Assembly: GCF_944324525.1 (NCBI RefSeq)
Contig: NZ_CALUWS010000006.1
Span: forward strand, 1 to 64,000
Direction of reading: 5' to 3'
Source: an uncultured Desulfovibrio sp.
GTDB taxonomy: Bacteria; Desulfobacterota; Desulfovibrionia; Desulfovibrionales; Desulfovibrionaceae
Length of the DNA: 64,000 bases
Made by a program: the position numbers and the translations under genes. The notes beneath the pieces are model-generated. The model worked only from the letters and a program-made list of their open reading frames with translations, was not told the origin of the DNA and did not search any database. How positions within the stretch are numbered: the stretch's first letter is position 1; every line of letters starts with the position of its first letter. Positions 43,477 through 52,762 of the stretch are shown one piece after another.

Positions 43477-44706
43477 ATGGCTCACCATTTCGCCGGCGCA
43501 AAGGATTTTTTCCGCAAGACCCCCACAGCGGCGCTCCGTTCCGTGCTCACCCGCGACTTCCTGATCATCGCCGCCATCAACTTCTTCATGCTCGTGGCGT
43601 ATTATGTGATCTTCGTGATCTCCACGCCCTATGCCATCCGCTTCTTCAACGCCACACCGAGCGAGGCCGGACTGACGGCGGGCATCATCGTTATCGGCTG
43701 TCTGGTGGGGCGCTTCTTTACCGGCTACCTGGTGGGCAGGGTCGGCTGCCGCGTGGTGTTGCTGACCGGCCTGCTGATCTTTACGGGCAGCCTTGCCCTG
43801 TATTTCCCCGTGGCTTCCCTGCCGGGCCTCTGCCTCGTTCGCTTCATCGGCGGCGTGGGCGTGGGTTTCATCGGCACGGCGACGGGGACCATCGTCGCCT
43901 ATGTGGTGCCGAAGGAACATCACGGCATCGGCATCAGTTTTTTCAGCCTCAGTACGGCGCTGGCCCTGGCCATGGGGCCCTTCCTCGGGGTGACGCTGGT
44001 GCAGATCGTGACCTATCCCCAGCTGTTCGGCATCTGCCTTGCCGTGGGCTGCGTCAGTCTGGCGTGTTACATGATGCTGCGCGTCCCCAACCGCTTGCCC
44101 GGCAGTGAGGCCTCGTCGAAAAACCTGCTGGATCTGCGCAACTACATCGACTATTCCGTCATCCCCTTTGCCTGCGTGGTGCTGGTGGCGGCCATCTGCT
44201 GGGGCAACGTGCAGGCCTTCATCACCTTCTATGCCAAGGAACTCGGGCTCATGGGCGCGGCCAGCCTGTTCTTCCTGCTCTATGCCCTGACGCTCATCCT
44301 CACCCGGCCGGCCTCGGGCAAGATCTACGACATGCGCGGCGAGAACGTGGTGGTGGTGCCCTGTCTGCTGCTCACGGCGCTGGGTCTCTTCCTGCTGGGG
44401 CATGCCGTCTCGAACTGGAGCATGCTGCTGGCCGGGGTGCTGCTGGGACTGGGATTCGGCAATTTCCAGTCGGTCTCGCAGGCCATATCCCTTTCGCTGG
44501 TGCCGCGGGAGCGGTACGCGCAGGCCACATCGACCTTTTTCATCTTTTTCGACTTCGGCATGGGCTTCGGCCCGTACGTCTTCGGCAGCGTGGCCTCCCA
44601 TGCGGGCTATGACGGTCTGTATCTGACGCTGTGCGGCGTGGCGCTGGTGGCGCTCGTGCTCTACATTCTGCTGCACGGCCGCAAGGTGGAGGCCTTCCGG
44701 GCCTGA
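43477..44706 (+). CDS. MFS transporter
   Basis: This 409-aa protein has twelve membrane segments and MFS signatures (GCLVGRFFTGYLVGRVGCR, a central basic loop at about 200-215). An N-terminal soluble start (MAHHFAGAKDFFRKT) precedes the first segment. Substrate unknown. It follows the sigma-54 operon on the same strand but behind a terminator, so it may have its own weak promoter or get read-through. GGAG lies eight bases before the start. Confidence 0.88.
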   Translation: MAHHFAGAKDFFRKTPTAALRSVLTRDFLIIAAINFFMLVAYYVIFVISTPYAIRFFNATPSEAGLTAGIIVIGCLVGRFFTGYLVGRVGCRVVLLTGLLIFTGSLALYFPVASLPGLCLVRFIGGVGVGFIGTATGTIVAYVVPKEHHGIGISFFSLSTALALAMGPFLGVTLVQIVTYPQLFGICLAVGCVSLACYMMLRVPNRLPGSEASSKNLLDLRNYIDYSVIPFACVVLVAAICWGNVQAFITFYAKELGLMGAASLFFLLYALTLILTRPASGKIYDMRGENVVVVPCLLLTALGLFLLGHAVSNWSMLLAGVLLGLGFGNFQSVSQAISLSLVPRERYAQATSTFFIFFDFGMGFGPYVFGSVASHAGYDGLYLTLCGVALVALVLYILLHGRKVEAFRA

Positions 44707-44769
44707 CGACGGGCCGCACACCAGCTTGCGGACAGAAGATTTCTCCATGAAGGGTGGGGAAAGCCACAG

Positions 44770-44801
44770 AAAAGGGGCAGGGATCGCATGATCCCTGCCC
44801 C
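44770..44801 (-). terminator. Terminator downstream of htpG
   Basis: GGGGCAGGGATC - GCAT - GATCCCTGCCCC is a perfect 12-bp stem, followed on the minus strand by TTTTC. It lies about 55 bases after the htpG stop. Confidence 0.8.
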
Positions 44802-44854
44802 TCTCATGTCATATCACGTCAGCCGGAACGTCCGGGCCCCGGCATACGATGTCC

Positions 44855-46771
44855 TCAGGCCAGATGGCGGACCTCGCCGTACCAGGCGGCGGCCTGCTCC
44901 AGCAGCGCGTTGCTGCGGGCGGCCAGGGCCTGCGGATCCTTGAGGTAGCCGTCCTGCAGCAGGCAGGCGTCAAAGAGGCATTCCACCATGTCGCTCAGGG
45001 TCTTGTCCGCGGCATCGGCCTTGTACATGCGCAGCAAACTGCGCAGCAGCGGGTGATCGCGGTTCACTTCCAGCACCTTGACGGGCAGGGAGTCGTCCTT
45101 CTGCATGACGCGCAGGAACTTCTCCATGCTGGAGGTCATGCCGCCGTCGGCGGAGACCAGCACGGCCGGGCTCTCGGCCAGACGATGCGACACGCGTACG
45201 TCCTTGACGCGCTCGCCGAGGATCTCGCGGATGCGGGCCAGCAGCTTGTCGAAGGTGGCGTTGTCGTCCTCGGAAAGCGGCGCGGCCGCGGGCTTGTCGG
45301 CATCGGCCTTGTCGGCGAAGGCATCCAGCGCGTCGTCGGCCGCCGTCTCCACGGATTTGAATTCCCATTCCTTGTAGGCGTGCAGGCCGTCCATGAGGAA
45401 CTCGTCCACCGGTTCGTACAGATAGAGCGTCTCGATGCCCTTCTTGCGGAAGCGTTCCAGATGGGGGCTGAGGCGGGCGGCTTCCCGGTTGGGGGCCGTG
45501 ACGTACCAGAAAGTCTTCTGGCCTTCCGGAGCGCGGGCCATGTACTCGTCCAGGCTGCTCAGGGCCTCGGCGTCCTCATGGATGGAGGTATTGAAGCGGA
45601 GCAGGGCGGCCACACGTTCCCGGTTGGGGAAGTCCTGATAGCCGAGCTTGAAGACCCGGCCGTGCAGCTTCCAGAAGCGGGCGTACTTCTCGGCGTCGTT
45701 GGCGGCCATTTTTTCCAGATGGCCGAGGAGCTGCTTGACGATGGTCTGGTGGATCTTGCGCAGCACCACATTTTCCTGCAGCGTCTCGCGGGAGATGTTG
45801 AGCGGCAGGTCCTCGGTATCCACCACGCCCTTGAGGAAGGCGAGGTACTCCGGCAGAAGTTCCTTGTTGCGGTGCTGGATGAGCACCCGGCGGCTGTAGA
45901 GGTCAAGGCCCCAGTAGTCACGGTCCATGCCGAAGATGTCCTGCGCGGCGTCCGGGATGTAGAGCAGGGCATTGAACTGCACCGGCGCGTCCACGGCGAT
46001 GTGCAGCACGTCCAGCGGGGCCTTGGCGTCATAGGTCAGGTGCTTGTAGAAGGCGTCGTACTGCTCGCGGGTGACGGCGCTCTTGGGCTCGCGCCAAAGA
46101 GCGGGCTGCGTGTTGATCTTGTCCTCGCCCACGAAGATGGGGAAGGGCACGAAGGCGGAGTGGTTGCGGATGACGGTCTCCACCCGGAATTTTTCGGCGA
46201 ATTCCGCGGCGTCCTCCTTGAGATGGACCACGATGCGCGTACCGCGCTTGAGCTCTCCGGCCTCGCAGGGGCTGACGTCGAACGTGCCCAGCCCGTCGCT
46301 GACCCAGACATGCGCCTGGCTGTCCTCGCCGAAAGCGGGCAGGGAGGTGACCTCCACCTTGTCGGCCACCATGAAGACCGAATAGAAGCCCACCCCGAAG
46401 CGGCCGATAATATTGGCCGCGTCCGCGGACTTGCCGTCGGCGGCCTGCGCGTCCAGCTCGGCAAGGAAGGCCTCGGAGCCGGATTTGGCGATGGTGCCCA
46501 GATTCTCGGCCAGCTCGGCGGCGCTCATGCCGAGGCCGCTGTCCGTGATGGTGAGGGTCCGCGCCTTTTCGTCCAGCGTGATGCGGATCTCCAGCGGCAG
46601 ATCGGGCTCGCGCGGGGTCTCGCCGCGGCTCGTACGGAAGCGCAGCTTGTCCAGCGCGTCCGAAGCGTTGGAGATGAGCTCGCGCAAAAAGATCTCACGA
46701 TTGGTATACAGAGAATTGGTGAGGATGCGCAAAACCTTGCGCACCTCGGCCTTGAATTGCTGTTCAGCCAT
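44855..46771 (-). CDS. htpG: HtpG, Hsp90-family chaperone
   Basis: HtpG is a cytoplasmic ATP-dependent chaperone dimer. The N-terminal ATPase shows REIFLRELISNASDALDKLR, DSGLGM and IGRFGVGFYSVFMVAD; middle and C-terminal domains follow (SRETLQENVVLRKIHQ). At 638 aa it is standard. ATG 46771 (MAEQQFKAEVRKVLRIL) has AGGAGGCTGC upstream; the open frame to 47089 is spurious. No sigma-32-like promoter was assigned. Confidence 0.97.
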   Translation of the reverse strand: MAEQQFKAEVRKVLRILTNSLYTNREIFLRELISNASDALDKLRFRTSRGETPREPDLPLEIRITLDEKARTLTITDSGLGMSAAELAENLGTIAKSGSEAFLAELDAQAADGKSADAANIIGRFGVGFYSVFMVADKVEVTSLPAFGEDSQAHVWVSDGLGTFDVSPCEAGELKRGTRIVVHLKEDAAEFAEKFRVETVIRNHSAFVPFPIFVGEDKINTQPALWREPKSAVTREQYDAFYKHLTYDAKAPLDVLHIAVDAPVQFNALLYIPDAAQDIFGMDRDYWGLDLYSRRVLIQHRNKELLPEYLAFLKGVVDTEDLPLNISRETLQENVVLRKIHQTIVKQLLGHLEKMAANDAEKYARFWKLHGRVFKLGYQDFPNRERVAALLRFNTSIHEDAEALSSLDEYMARAPEGQKTFWYVTAPNREAARLSPHLERFRKKGIETLYLYEPVDEFLMDGLHAYKEWEFKSVETAADDALDAFADKADADKPAAAPLSEDDNATFDKLLARIREILGERVKDVRVSHRLAESPAVLVSADGGMTSSMEKFLRVMQKDDSLPVKVLEVNRDHPLLRSLLRMYKADAADKTLSDMVECLFDACLLQDGYLKDPQALAARSNALLEQAAAWYGEVRHLA

Positions 46772-46885
46772 GATGCAGCCTCCTGTCATGAATACCCCGT
46801 GAAGTAAGTCCCGCAGAGGATTCGTCAACCCCGCGCACGGCAAGGGGAAGATGGTTTTTGGCGGGAGTGCTTTTTGTTTTTGGGT

Positions 46886-47010
46886 GGGGGAAGGGCCCCT
46901 TTGTGGACAAAGGGGCCCTTCCCCCACACCCCCATCCCCCCAAAAACGTTGCTTGTCCGGATACCGGGCGTCGTACCCCACAGGACGACGCCCGGCCGCA
47001 AGCCAGCCAA
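46886..47010. repeat. Family 3 hairpin repeat (copy 2)
   Basis: GGGGGAAGGGCCCCTTTG and its complement with loop TGGA, then CACACCCCCATCCCCCC and AAAAACGTTGCTTGTCCGG, match copy 1 at 28103-28180, including a similar downstream GCCAGCCAAACNCTGT stretch. It fills the htpG-cydA gap (46772-47287) together with a GGACGGCGGCACAGCGCCGCCC fragment that resembles family 2. Confidence 0.75.
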
Positions 47011-47204
47011 ACGCTGTACAGGACAGGAAGAACGACGCCCCGTGGGACGGCGGCACAGCGCCGCCCAAACGCCGGGCCGATTCCGCCATCCGCCAGACAA
47101 AAAGGAGATGCCCCCCTGTGCCGCGCCGGCTGGCCCACCCGCTGGAGAAAGAGGGGAGCAGGCCCGTCTGACGGCCCGGGAAAAAGAAAAGTCTAAAAAT
47201 TAAA

Positions 47205-47222
47205 ATAAGTTATATTACTTAT
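47205..47222. promoter_or_regulatory. AT-rich palindrome upstream of cydAB, candidate operator
   Basis: ATAAGT-TATATT-ACTTAT is a perfect inverted repeat 65-83 bases before cydA, in an AT-rich tract. A TATACT -10-like hexamer lies at 47256-47261, so the palindrome is near the -50 region, where an activator could bind. No consensus for Rex, FNR or HcpR was matched. Confidence 0.4.
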
Positions 47223-47287
47223 CAGGATTTGCTCTTGCCTTATGAAACAGAGCGGTATACTAGTGGGCAACTCAGGAGGATGTCTCT

Positions 47288-48595
47288 ATGGATGACGTTA
47301 TACTGCTCTCGCGGCTGCAGTTCGCTGTCGCCGTTTTTTTCCATTTCATCTTCGTGCCGCTGACGCTGGGGCTGTCGCTGCTGATCGCCCTCATGGAGAC
47401 GTGGTACGTCAAAACCGGCAATGAGGCCTGGCGCCGCCATGCCAAGTTCTGGGGCAAGCTCTTTGTCATCAACTTCACGCTGGGCGTGGTGACGGGGATC
47501 ACCCTGGAATTCCAGTTCGGCACCAACTGGTCCCGCTACTCGGAGTATGTGGGCGACATTTTCGGCTCGCTGCTGGCCATCGAGGCCACGGTGGCCTTCT
47601 TCCTCGAATCCACCTTCCTGGCGGTCTGGCATTTCGGCTGGAACCGCGTGGGCAAGAAGGTGCACCTGCTCAGCATCTGGCTGGTGGTCATCGCGGGCAA
47701 CCTTTCCGCCCTCTGGATCATCCTGGCCAACGGCTTCATGCAGAATCCGCTGGGCTACGTGATCCAGAACGGCCGCGCCGAACTGGATGACTTCTTCGCC
47801 GTGCTGTGCAACCCCTACGCCTGGGGCATGTACGCCCATACGCTCATGGCCGCCTGGATGCTCTCGGGCTTCTTCGTGCTGGGCGTGTCGGCTTGGCATC
47901 TGCTGCGCAAGAGCCATACGGACTTCTTCCGCATGTCCTTCCGCATGGCCGCGCCCATCACGCTGGTGCTGGCCGTGGCCCTGGCCGCGACGGGCGACCT
48001 GCAGGGCAAGACCGTAGCCCAGCTCCAGCCGGCCAAGCTGGCGGCCATGGAATCCCACTGGGAGACCACGACCAACGCGCCTTTCTACATGCTGGTGCTG
48101 CCGGACGTGGAGAATGAGCGCAACAGCGTGGAAGCCATCGGCATCCCCGGCCTCATGAGCTGGATCGCTTACGGCGATGCCAATGCCGAGGTGAAGGGCC
48201 TCAAGGACTTCCCCAAGGAGGACCGTCCGCCCGTGGCGCCGGTGTTCTGGGGCTTCCGGGCCATGGTGGGCCTTGGCGTGGTCTTCCTCATCCTGGCGGC
48301 GGCGGCCACGCTGCAGCGCAAGCGCGACATGCCGTGTTCCGGGCTCATGAAGGCGCTGGTCTGGAATATCCCGCTGCCGTACTTCAGCATCGCCTTCGGC
48401 TGGCTGGTGGCCGAAATGGGCCGTCAGCCCTGGATCGTCTATAATCTCATGCGCACCAGCGACGCCGTTTCGCCCGTGCCCGCGGGCAATGTGCTCTTTT
48501 CGCTCATCGGCTTCATCGTCGTGTACACCCTGCTGGGCGTGCTCGACATCTGGCTGCTGCGCAAGTATGCCTGCAAGGGCCCCGAGGAGGTCTAG
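47288..48595 (+). CDS. cydA: CydA, cytochrome bd oxidase subunit I
   Basis: Subunit I of the quinol-oxidising bd oxidase binds haems b558, b595 and d in the inner membrane and reduces O2. The 435-aa protein has the N-terminal SRLQFAVAVFFHFIFVPLTLG (haem His), GRQPWIVYNLMRTSDAVS and nine or so membrane segments. The Q-loop is short, as in many bd oxidases outside enterobacteria. CAGGAGG precedes ATG 47288. In a sulfate reducer it provides oxygen scavenging. Confidence 0.96.
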   Translation: MDDVILLSRLQFAVAVFFHFIFVPLTLGLSLLIALMETWYVKTGNEAWRRHAKFWGKLFVINFTLGVVTGITLEFQFGTNWSRYSEYVGDIFGSLLAIEATVAFFLESTFLAVWHFGWNRVGKKVHLLSIWLVVIAGNLSALWIILANGFMQNPLGYVIQNGRAELDDFFAVLCNPYAWGMYAHTLMAAWMLSGFFVLGVSAWHLLRKSHTDFFRMSFRMAAPITLVLAVALAATGDLQGKTVAQLQPAKLAAMESHWETTTNAPFYMLVLPDVENERNSVEAIGIPGLMSWIAYGDANAEVKGLKDFPKEDRPPVAPVFWGFRAMVGLGVVFLILAAAATLQRKRDMPCSGLMKALVWNIPLPYFSIAFGWLVAEMGRQPWIVYNLMRTSDAVSPVPAGNVLFSLIGFIVVYTLLGVLDIWLLRKYACKGPEEV

Positions 48596-48597
48596 TC

Positions 48598-49632
48598 ATG
48601 CTGGAAACACTGCAAATCGTCTGGTTCATCCTCTGGGCGCTGCTCTGGGCCGTCTACTTCGTGCTGGACGGCTTCGATCTCGGCCTCGGCTCTCTCCTGC
48701 CCTGCCTCGGCAAGAGCGAGGAAGACCGCCGCATCATGTACAATGCCGCCGGCCCCTTCTGGGACGGCAATGAAGTGTGGCTCATCTCCGCCGGCGGGGT
48801 GACCTTCGCGGCCTTCCCCACGGTCTATGCGGTCATGTTCAGCGCGCTTTACGCGCCTCTGCTGCTCCTGCTCTTCGCGCTCATCTTCCGCGCCGTGTCC
48901 TTCGAGTTTCGCGGCAAGGTGGAAAGCGCGGCCTGGCGCGGCTTCTGGGATCTCATCCACTTCGTGTCCAACCTTGTGCCCTCCATCCTGCTGGGCGTGG
49001 CCTTTGCCAACCTCTTCATGGGCATCCCCGTGGATGCGGAGGGCGTCTATCACGGCAACCTCCTCGGCCTGCTCAATCCCTACGGGCTGGCGGGCGGCGT
49101 CTTCTTCCTGGTGATGTTCATGCTGCACGGTTCCCTGTGGCTGGCCATCAAGAGCGAAGGCGACCTGCAGCTGCGCGCCCTGGCCACGGCCAGCCTGCTC
49201 TGGCCCATCATGCTGGTGCTGCTGCTGGTCTTCCTCGGCATGACGTGGAGCTATACCCGTCTCTTCGACAACTACTTCGCTCAGCCGGCGCTCTTCCTGC
49301 TGCCGCTGGTGGCGCTGGCCGGTCTGGTGGGCGCGCGGGTCATGCTGCGTGCCGGGCGGCTCTGGCTGGCCTGGGCCTGCAGCGGCCTGTACATCGTGGG
49401 CGTGACCTTCTTCGGCGTGTCGGGCATGTTCCCCGGCATGATCATCTCCTCGCTGGATCCGGCGGCGACGCTCACGGCCTACAATGCCTCGTCCACGGAG
49501 CTGACCCTCAGCATCATGCTGGGCGTGGCGCTGGTCATGGTGCCCATCGTGCTGATCTACCAGTCGTGGGCCTACCACATCTTCCGCAAGCCGGTCACCG
49601 GCGAGGATCTGAAGGACGAGCACGCCTACTGA
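48598..49632 (+). CDS. cydB: CydB, cytochrome bd oxidase subunit II
   Basis: This 344-aa inner-membrane subunit starts LQIVWFILWALLWAVYFVLDGFDLG, the family signature, with WDGNEVWLISAGG and about eight membrane segments. It begins three bases after cydA and is cotranscribed. A strong terminator follows. No small CydX subunit was seen after it. Confidence 0.96.
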   Translation: MLETLQIVWFILWALLWAVYFVLDGFDLGLGSLLPCLGKSEEDRRIMYNAAGPFWDGNEVWLISAGGVTFAAFPTVYAVMFSALYAPLLLLLFALIFRAVSFEFRGKVESAAWRGFWDLIHFVSNLVPSILLGVAFANLFMGIPVDAEGVYHGNLLGLLNPYGLAGGVFFLVMFMLHGSLWLAIKSEGDLQLRALATASLLWPIMLVLLLVFLGMTWSYTRLFDNYFAQPALFLLPLVALAGLVGARVMLRAGRLWLAWACSGLYIVGVTFFGVSGMFPGMIISSLDPAATLTAYNASSTELTLSIMLGVALVMVPIVLIYQSWAYHIFRKPVTGEDLKDEHAY

Positions 49633-49656
49633 TCCTCTTTGCTGAAGCCAACCACT

Positions 49657-49696
49657 GCGGCGGCTCCCGGTCTTTTCGGGGGCCGCCGTTTTTTTT
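49657..49696 (+). terminator. Terminator of cydAB
   Basis: CGGCGGCTCCC and GGGGGCCGCCG form the stem around GGTCTTTTC; it is followed by TTTTTTTT. Confidence 0.9.
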
Positions 49697-49876
49697 GTGC
49701 CGAACTTCCCCAAAAGCCAGGCAGGGCAGGGCGCAACGGCCTGAAGGCTGCCGGGGAGCGTCCTCTTTTCGGGCAGGAGAGGTCCATATTTTCTTAATTG
49801 GTTGTAATAAAGGGTGCAAAATGGTTGACAGTGGTTGGATTGGTCTTCATAGTGGTTGCAAAGGAGAATGAAGCAC

Positions 49877-50587
49877 ATGGACGCCTTTTCCGCCAAGAGC
49901 CCGCAGCGCAGCTATGAGACCCTTCTGTCCCGCTTGCGGGCATTCATGGACGAGCTGCAGCTCAAGCCCGGCGACAAGCTGCCGCCGGAGCGCAGCCTGG
50001 CCAGTACCTTCGGGGTTTCCCGCAACAGCGTACGGACGGCCATCCGCACGCTGGCCGAGCAGGGCGTGCTGGAGAGCCGCCACGGGGACGGGACCTACGT
50101 TTGCAGCAGCGAGACGGATTTTCTGGAAAAGGCGTTGTTGTCGGCCGTGGACTCGGAATGCGCCATCTTTGATGAGGTCATGGAGTTTCGGCGCATCATG
50201 GAACCGGCCATAGCGCGGCTGGCGGCCCGCCGCCGTACGCTGGAACAGCTCAACGAGCTCAAGATCATCGTCTGCGACCAGCAGCGGCGGCTCCTCATGG
50301 AAAAGGGCGACGGCGACCTGGACGCGCGATTCCACCAGTGTCTTGCGCGCTGCACCGGCAACAGCCTGCTGGCCACGACCATGCAGCGGCTCAATACGGT
50401 CTACCAGCCCGGGCGTACGGCGGATCTGCGCTCCGAGGAGTGGCGGCAGTTCTCCATCAGCTCGCATCTGCGCATCATCGATGCGGTGGAACGGCAGGAT
50501 GAAGAGGCCTGCGAGCAGGAATTGCGCCATCACCTCGGCACGGTCTCGGAGCGTCACCCTCTGGTCACGGCGAGGGATCGGTCATGA
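49877..50587 (+). CDS. GntR/FadR-family transcriptional regulator
   Basis: This 236-aa protein has an N-terminal GntR winged helix (LKPGDKLPPERSLASTFGVS, RNSVRTAIRTLAEQGVLE) and a C-terminal FCD ligand domain with metal-ligand His candidates (DARFHQCLARCTGNS, SSHLRIIDAVE). It is the first gene of the 50-57 kb group and overlaps the TauE gene by ATGA. Start: ATG 49877, ten bases after AAGGAG; ATG 49868 is too close. FCD regulators usually sense organic acids, in line with the transporters nearby. Confidence 0.9.
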   Translation: MDAFSAKSPQRSYETLLSRLRAFMDELQLKPGDKLPPERSLASTFGVSRNSVRTAIRTLAEQGVLESRHGDGTYVCSSETDFLEKALLSAVDSECAIFDEVMEFRRIMEPAIARLAARRRTLEQLNELKIIVCDQQRRLLMEKGDGDLDARFHQCLARCTGNSLLATTMQRLNTVYQPGRTADLRSEEWRQFSISSHLRIIDAVERQDEEACEQELRHHLGTVSERHPLVTARDRS

Positions 50588-51381
50588 TGGAAAGTCTTGT
50601 GCTCTACGGACTGCTGGGCATCGTGGCCGGACTGCTGGCCGGGCTGCTGGGCGTGGGCGGCGGCATCGTCATCGTGCCCATGCTGGTGTTCGCTTTCGGG
50701 CGTGCGGGCTTTGCGCCGGAAAGCATCATGCTGCTGGCCCTGGCCACCTCGCTGGGCAGCATCATGTTCACCTCGGTTTCCAGCGCGCTGGCGCATTCGC
50801 GGCGGGGCGCGGTGGACTGGCAGACCGTGTGGCGCATCAGCCCCGGCATCCTGCTGGGGACCTTTGCCGGGACGGCGGTGGCCGTGCTGCTGTCCCGCCG
50901 TTTCTTGCAGATCTTTTTCGTGGTCTTCCTGACCTATGTGGCCGTGCAGATGCTGCGCGGCAGCCGTCCGTGCGCCAGCCGGGAGCTGCCCGGCGCGTGG
51001 GGCATGGGGGCGGCCGGCGGCGTCATCGGCCTCACCTCCAGCCTGGTGGGCATCGGCGGGGGCACGCTCTCCGTGCCCTTCCTGGTCTGGCACAATGTGG
51101 AGATGCACCGCGCCATCGGCACGTCGGCGGCCATCGGCTTCCCCATCGCCGTGGCGGGCTGCTGCGGCTACCTGATCAACGGGCTGGGGGCGACGGGGCT
51201 GCCGCCGCACTGTCTGGGCTACCTCTACCTGCCGGCCCTTTTCCCCCTTGTCGTGTGCAGCATGCTCACGGCTCCGCTGGGGGCGCGCATCGCCCACCGT
51301 CTCCCCGTCAGCCGGCTCAAGAGCGCCTTTGCCGTCCTGCTGATCTGCGTCGGGATCAAGATGTTGTGGGACGTCCTGTAA
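50584..51381 (+). CDS. TauE/SafE-family permease
   Basis: This 265-aa protein has about eight membrane segments with the TauE/SafE repeat starts LLGIVAGLLAGLLGVGGGIVIVP and GAAGGVIGLTSSLVGIGGG. The family exports sulfite, sulfoacetate or other organic sulfonates and anions; the substrate here is open. It is translationally coupled to the GntR regulator (4-bp overlap). Confidence 0.88.
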   Translation: MMESLVLYGLLGIVAGLLAGLLGVGGGIVIVPMLVFAFGRAGFAPESIMLLALATSLGSIMFTSVSSALAHSRRGAVDWQTVWRISPGILLGTFAGTAVAVLLSRRFLQIFFVVFLTYVAVQMLRGSRPCASRELPGAWGMGAAGGVIGLTSSLVGIGGGTLSVPFLVWHNVEMHRAIGTSAAIGFPIAVAGCCGYLINGLGATGLPPHCLGYLYLPALFPLVVCSMLTAPLGARIAHRLPVSRLKSAFAVLLICVGIKMLWDVL

Positions 51382-51391
51382 TAAAAATTTT

Positions 51392-51404
51392 ATGTGGACC
51401 ACAT
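51392..51404. promoter_or_regulatory. Palindrome in the MFS promoter region, candidate GntR operator
   Basis: ATGTGG-A-CCACAT is a perfect 6-bp inverted repeat in an AT-rich leader, about 40 bases before the MFS start and next to the GntR-tauE pair. Confidence 0.4.
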
Positions 51405-51444
51405 TTTTAAAATATGATGACACAAGTCAACTAGGAGGATGATG

Positions 51445-52701
51445 ATGACGTTACGCGACAAATTGTCAATCTCACCAGCAAGATTTTTCTATGGTTTCAT
51501 CGTGTTATACTTTTTGTTCATGCTTGATTTTGCTGCAAGATTAGGTATTACTTCCGCTTTTCCAAGCATGAAGAGCGAGCTTGGCTTTTCTGATACAACT
51601 ATCGGTTTTGCAGGTTCTATTGTTTTAGCCGGAATGACAGTTTTTGTTCTTCCATTTTCTTTTATAGCGGATAAGACTTCAAAAAAGAGAAGCCTCAACG
51701 TCATGAGCGTCATCTGGGGAGGGGGATGTTGCATATGTGGTGCGGCTTCTTCAGCTTTTACCCTGCTGTTTGGACGTTTCTTGGTAGGAGCAGGTAACGC
51801 AAGTTACGCGCCGGTATCTGTAGCTATGCTCACGAGTTGGGTTAATCGGCCTTATTGGGGAACAATTATTGGTTTTTATAACTCGGCAATGTCGCTTGGA
51901 CTCGCGCTTGGAACTTCTATTGTTGGAGTGCTGGTTCATAAATTTGGGTGGCGTGCGGCCTTTTATGGGGTCGGCCTGCTGACTCTTATTTTTGCTGTCT
52001 GTTCATTATCGGTGTCAGATGCCAAGACGAATAAGCCTAAAAATGAAGAAAATAGTGTTCGCCTTAGCGAAGCTTTTTCCTTTACCTTAAAAAATAAAAC
52101 ACTATTGCTCTTGGGGCTGGGCGTCGGCGCGGCCAACATGGGATATACGGCCATGATTACATGGATTCCCATGTATCTTGTAAGAATAATGGGCTGGAAT
52201 ACAGTAGATGTTGCCGCATACATGGGGCCTGTTTACCTTATTCAGGGGTTGTGTGTTACGGCTCTTTCAGGAGTTCTTATTGACTGGATCAGCAGAAAAA
52301 CATCACCTAGGTCCAGAGCTTTAATAGGTGTCCCGGCCTTTATTGGTTGTGCTCTTACTTTCTACAGTGGATTTCACTATCAGTGGATATTAGGGCTGGC
52401 TTTTGGTATGTTCCTTTTTAAAATTCCTGTTACGGGTGTGCATGTAGCCACACAAGAACTTGTGCCCGCACGTTATAAATCTTCAGCATACGGAACCTAT
52501 GTACTGCTCCTGCAGGGTATAGGTTTCTTCGGATCACTTCTTGTCGGTCTGCTTTCCGATACCTATGGTTTACAAAAAGCGGTAGAATATATGCAGCTTG
52601 TCTTCTGTGCAGGGGCTGTATTTATGCTTATCGGGGGTATTACCTATATGGTTGACTACAGAAGGGCCCAGGCAAATGATGATGGAAATATAGTAAAGTG
52701 A
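51445..52701 (+). CDS. MFS transporter in an AT-rich island
   Basis: This 418-aa protein has twelve membrane segments and MFS motifs (FAGSIVLAGMTVFVLPFSFIAD, GRFLVGAGNASYAP). It resembles hexuronate/organate-type MFS members, but the substrate is unknown. Its base composition is strikingly unlike all neighbours: A/T-ending codons dominate (ATT, GTT, CTT, AAA), while genes on both sides use G/C-ending codons. This indicates recent acquisition. Three ATG codons follow AGGAGG directly; the third, at 51445, has the best spacing. Confidence 0.88.
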   Translation: MTLRDKLSISPARFFYGFIVLYFLFMLDFAARLGITSAFPSMKSELGFSDTTIGFAGSIVLAGMTVFVLPFSFIADKTSKKRSLNVMSVIWGGGCCICGAASSAFTLLFGRFLVGAGNASYAPVSVAMLTSWVNRPYWGTIIGFYNSAMSLGLALGTSIVGVLVHKFGWRAAFYGVGLLTLIFAVCSLSVSDAKTNKPKNEENSVRLSEAFSFTLKNKTLLLLGLGVGAANMGYTAMITWIPMYLVRIMGWNTVDVAAYMGPVYLIQGLCVTALSGVLIDWISRKTSPRSRALIGVPAFIGCALTFYSGFHYQWILGLAFGMFLFKIPVTGVHVATQELVPARYKSSAYGTYVLLLQGIGFFGSLLVGLLSDTYGLQKAVEYMQLVFCAGAVFMLIGGITYMVDYRRAQANDDGNIVK

Positions 52702-52762
52702 AGTTAAGTTAGTTAGATAATCTGATTTTAAGTGCTACTTTTAACCGAGAAAGGAGCGATGT

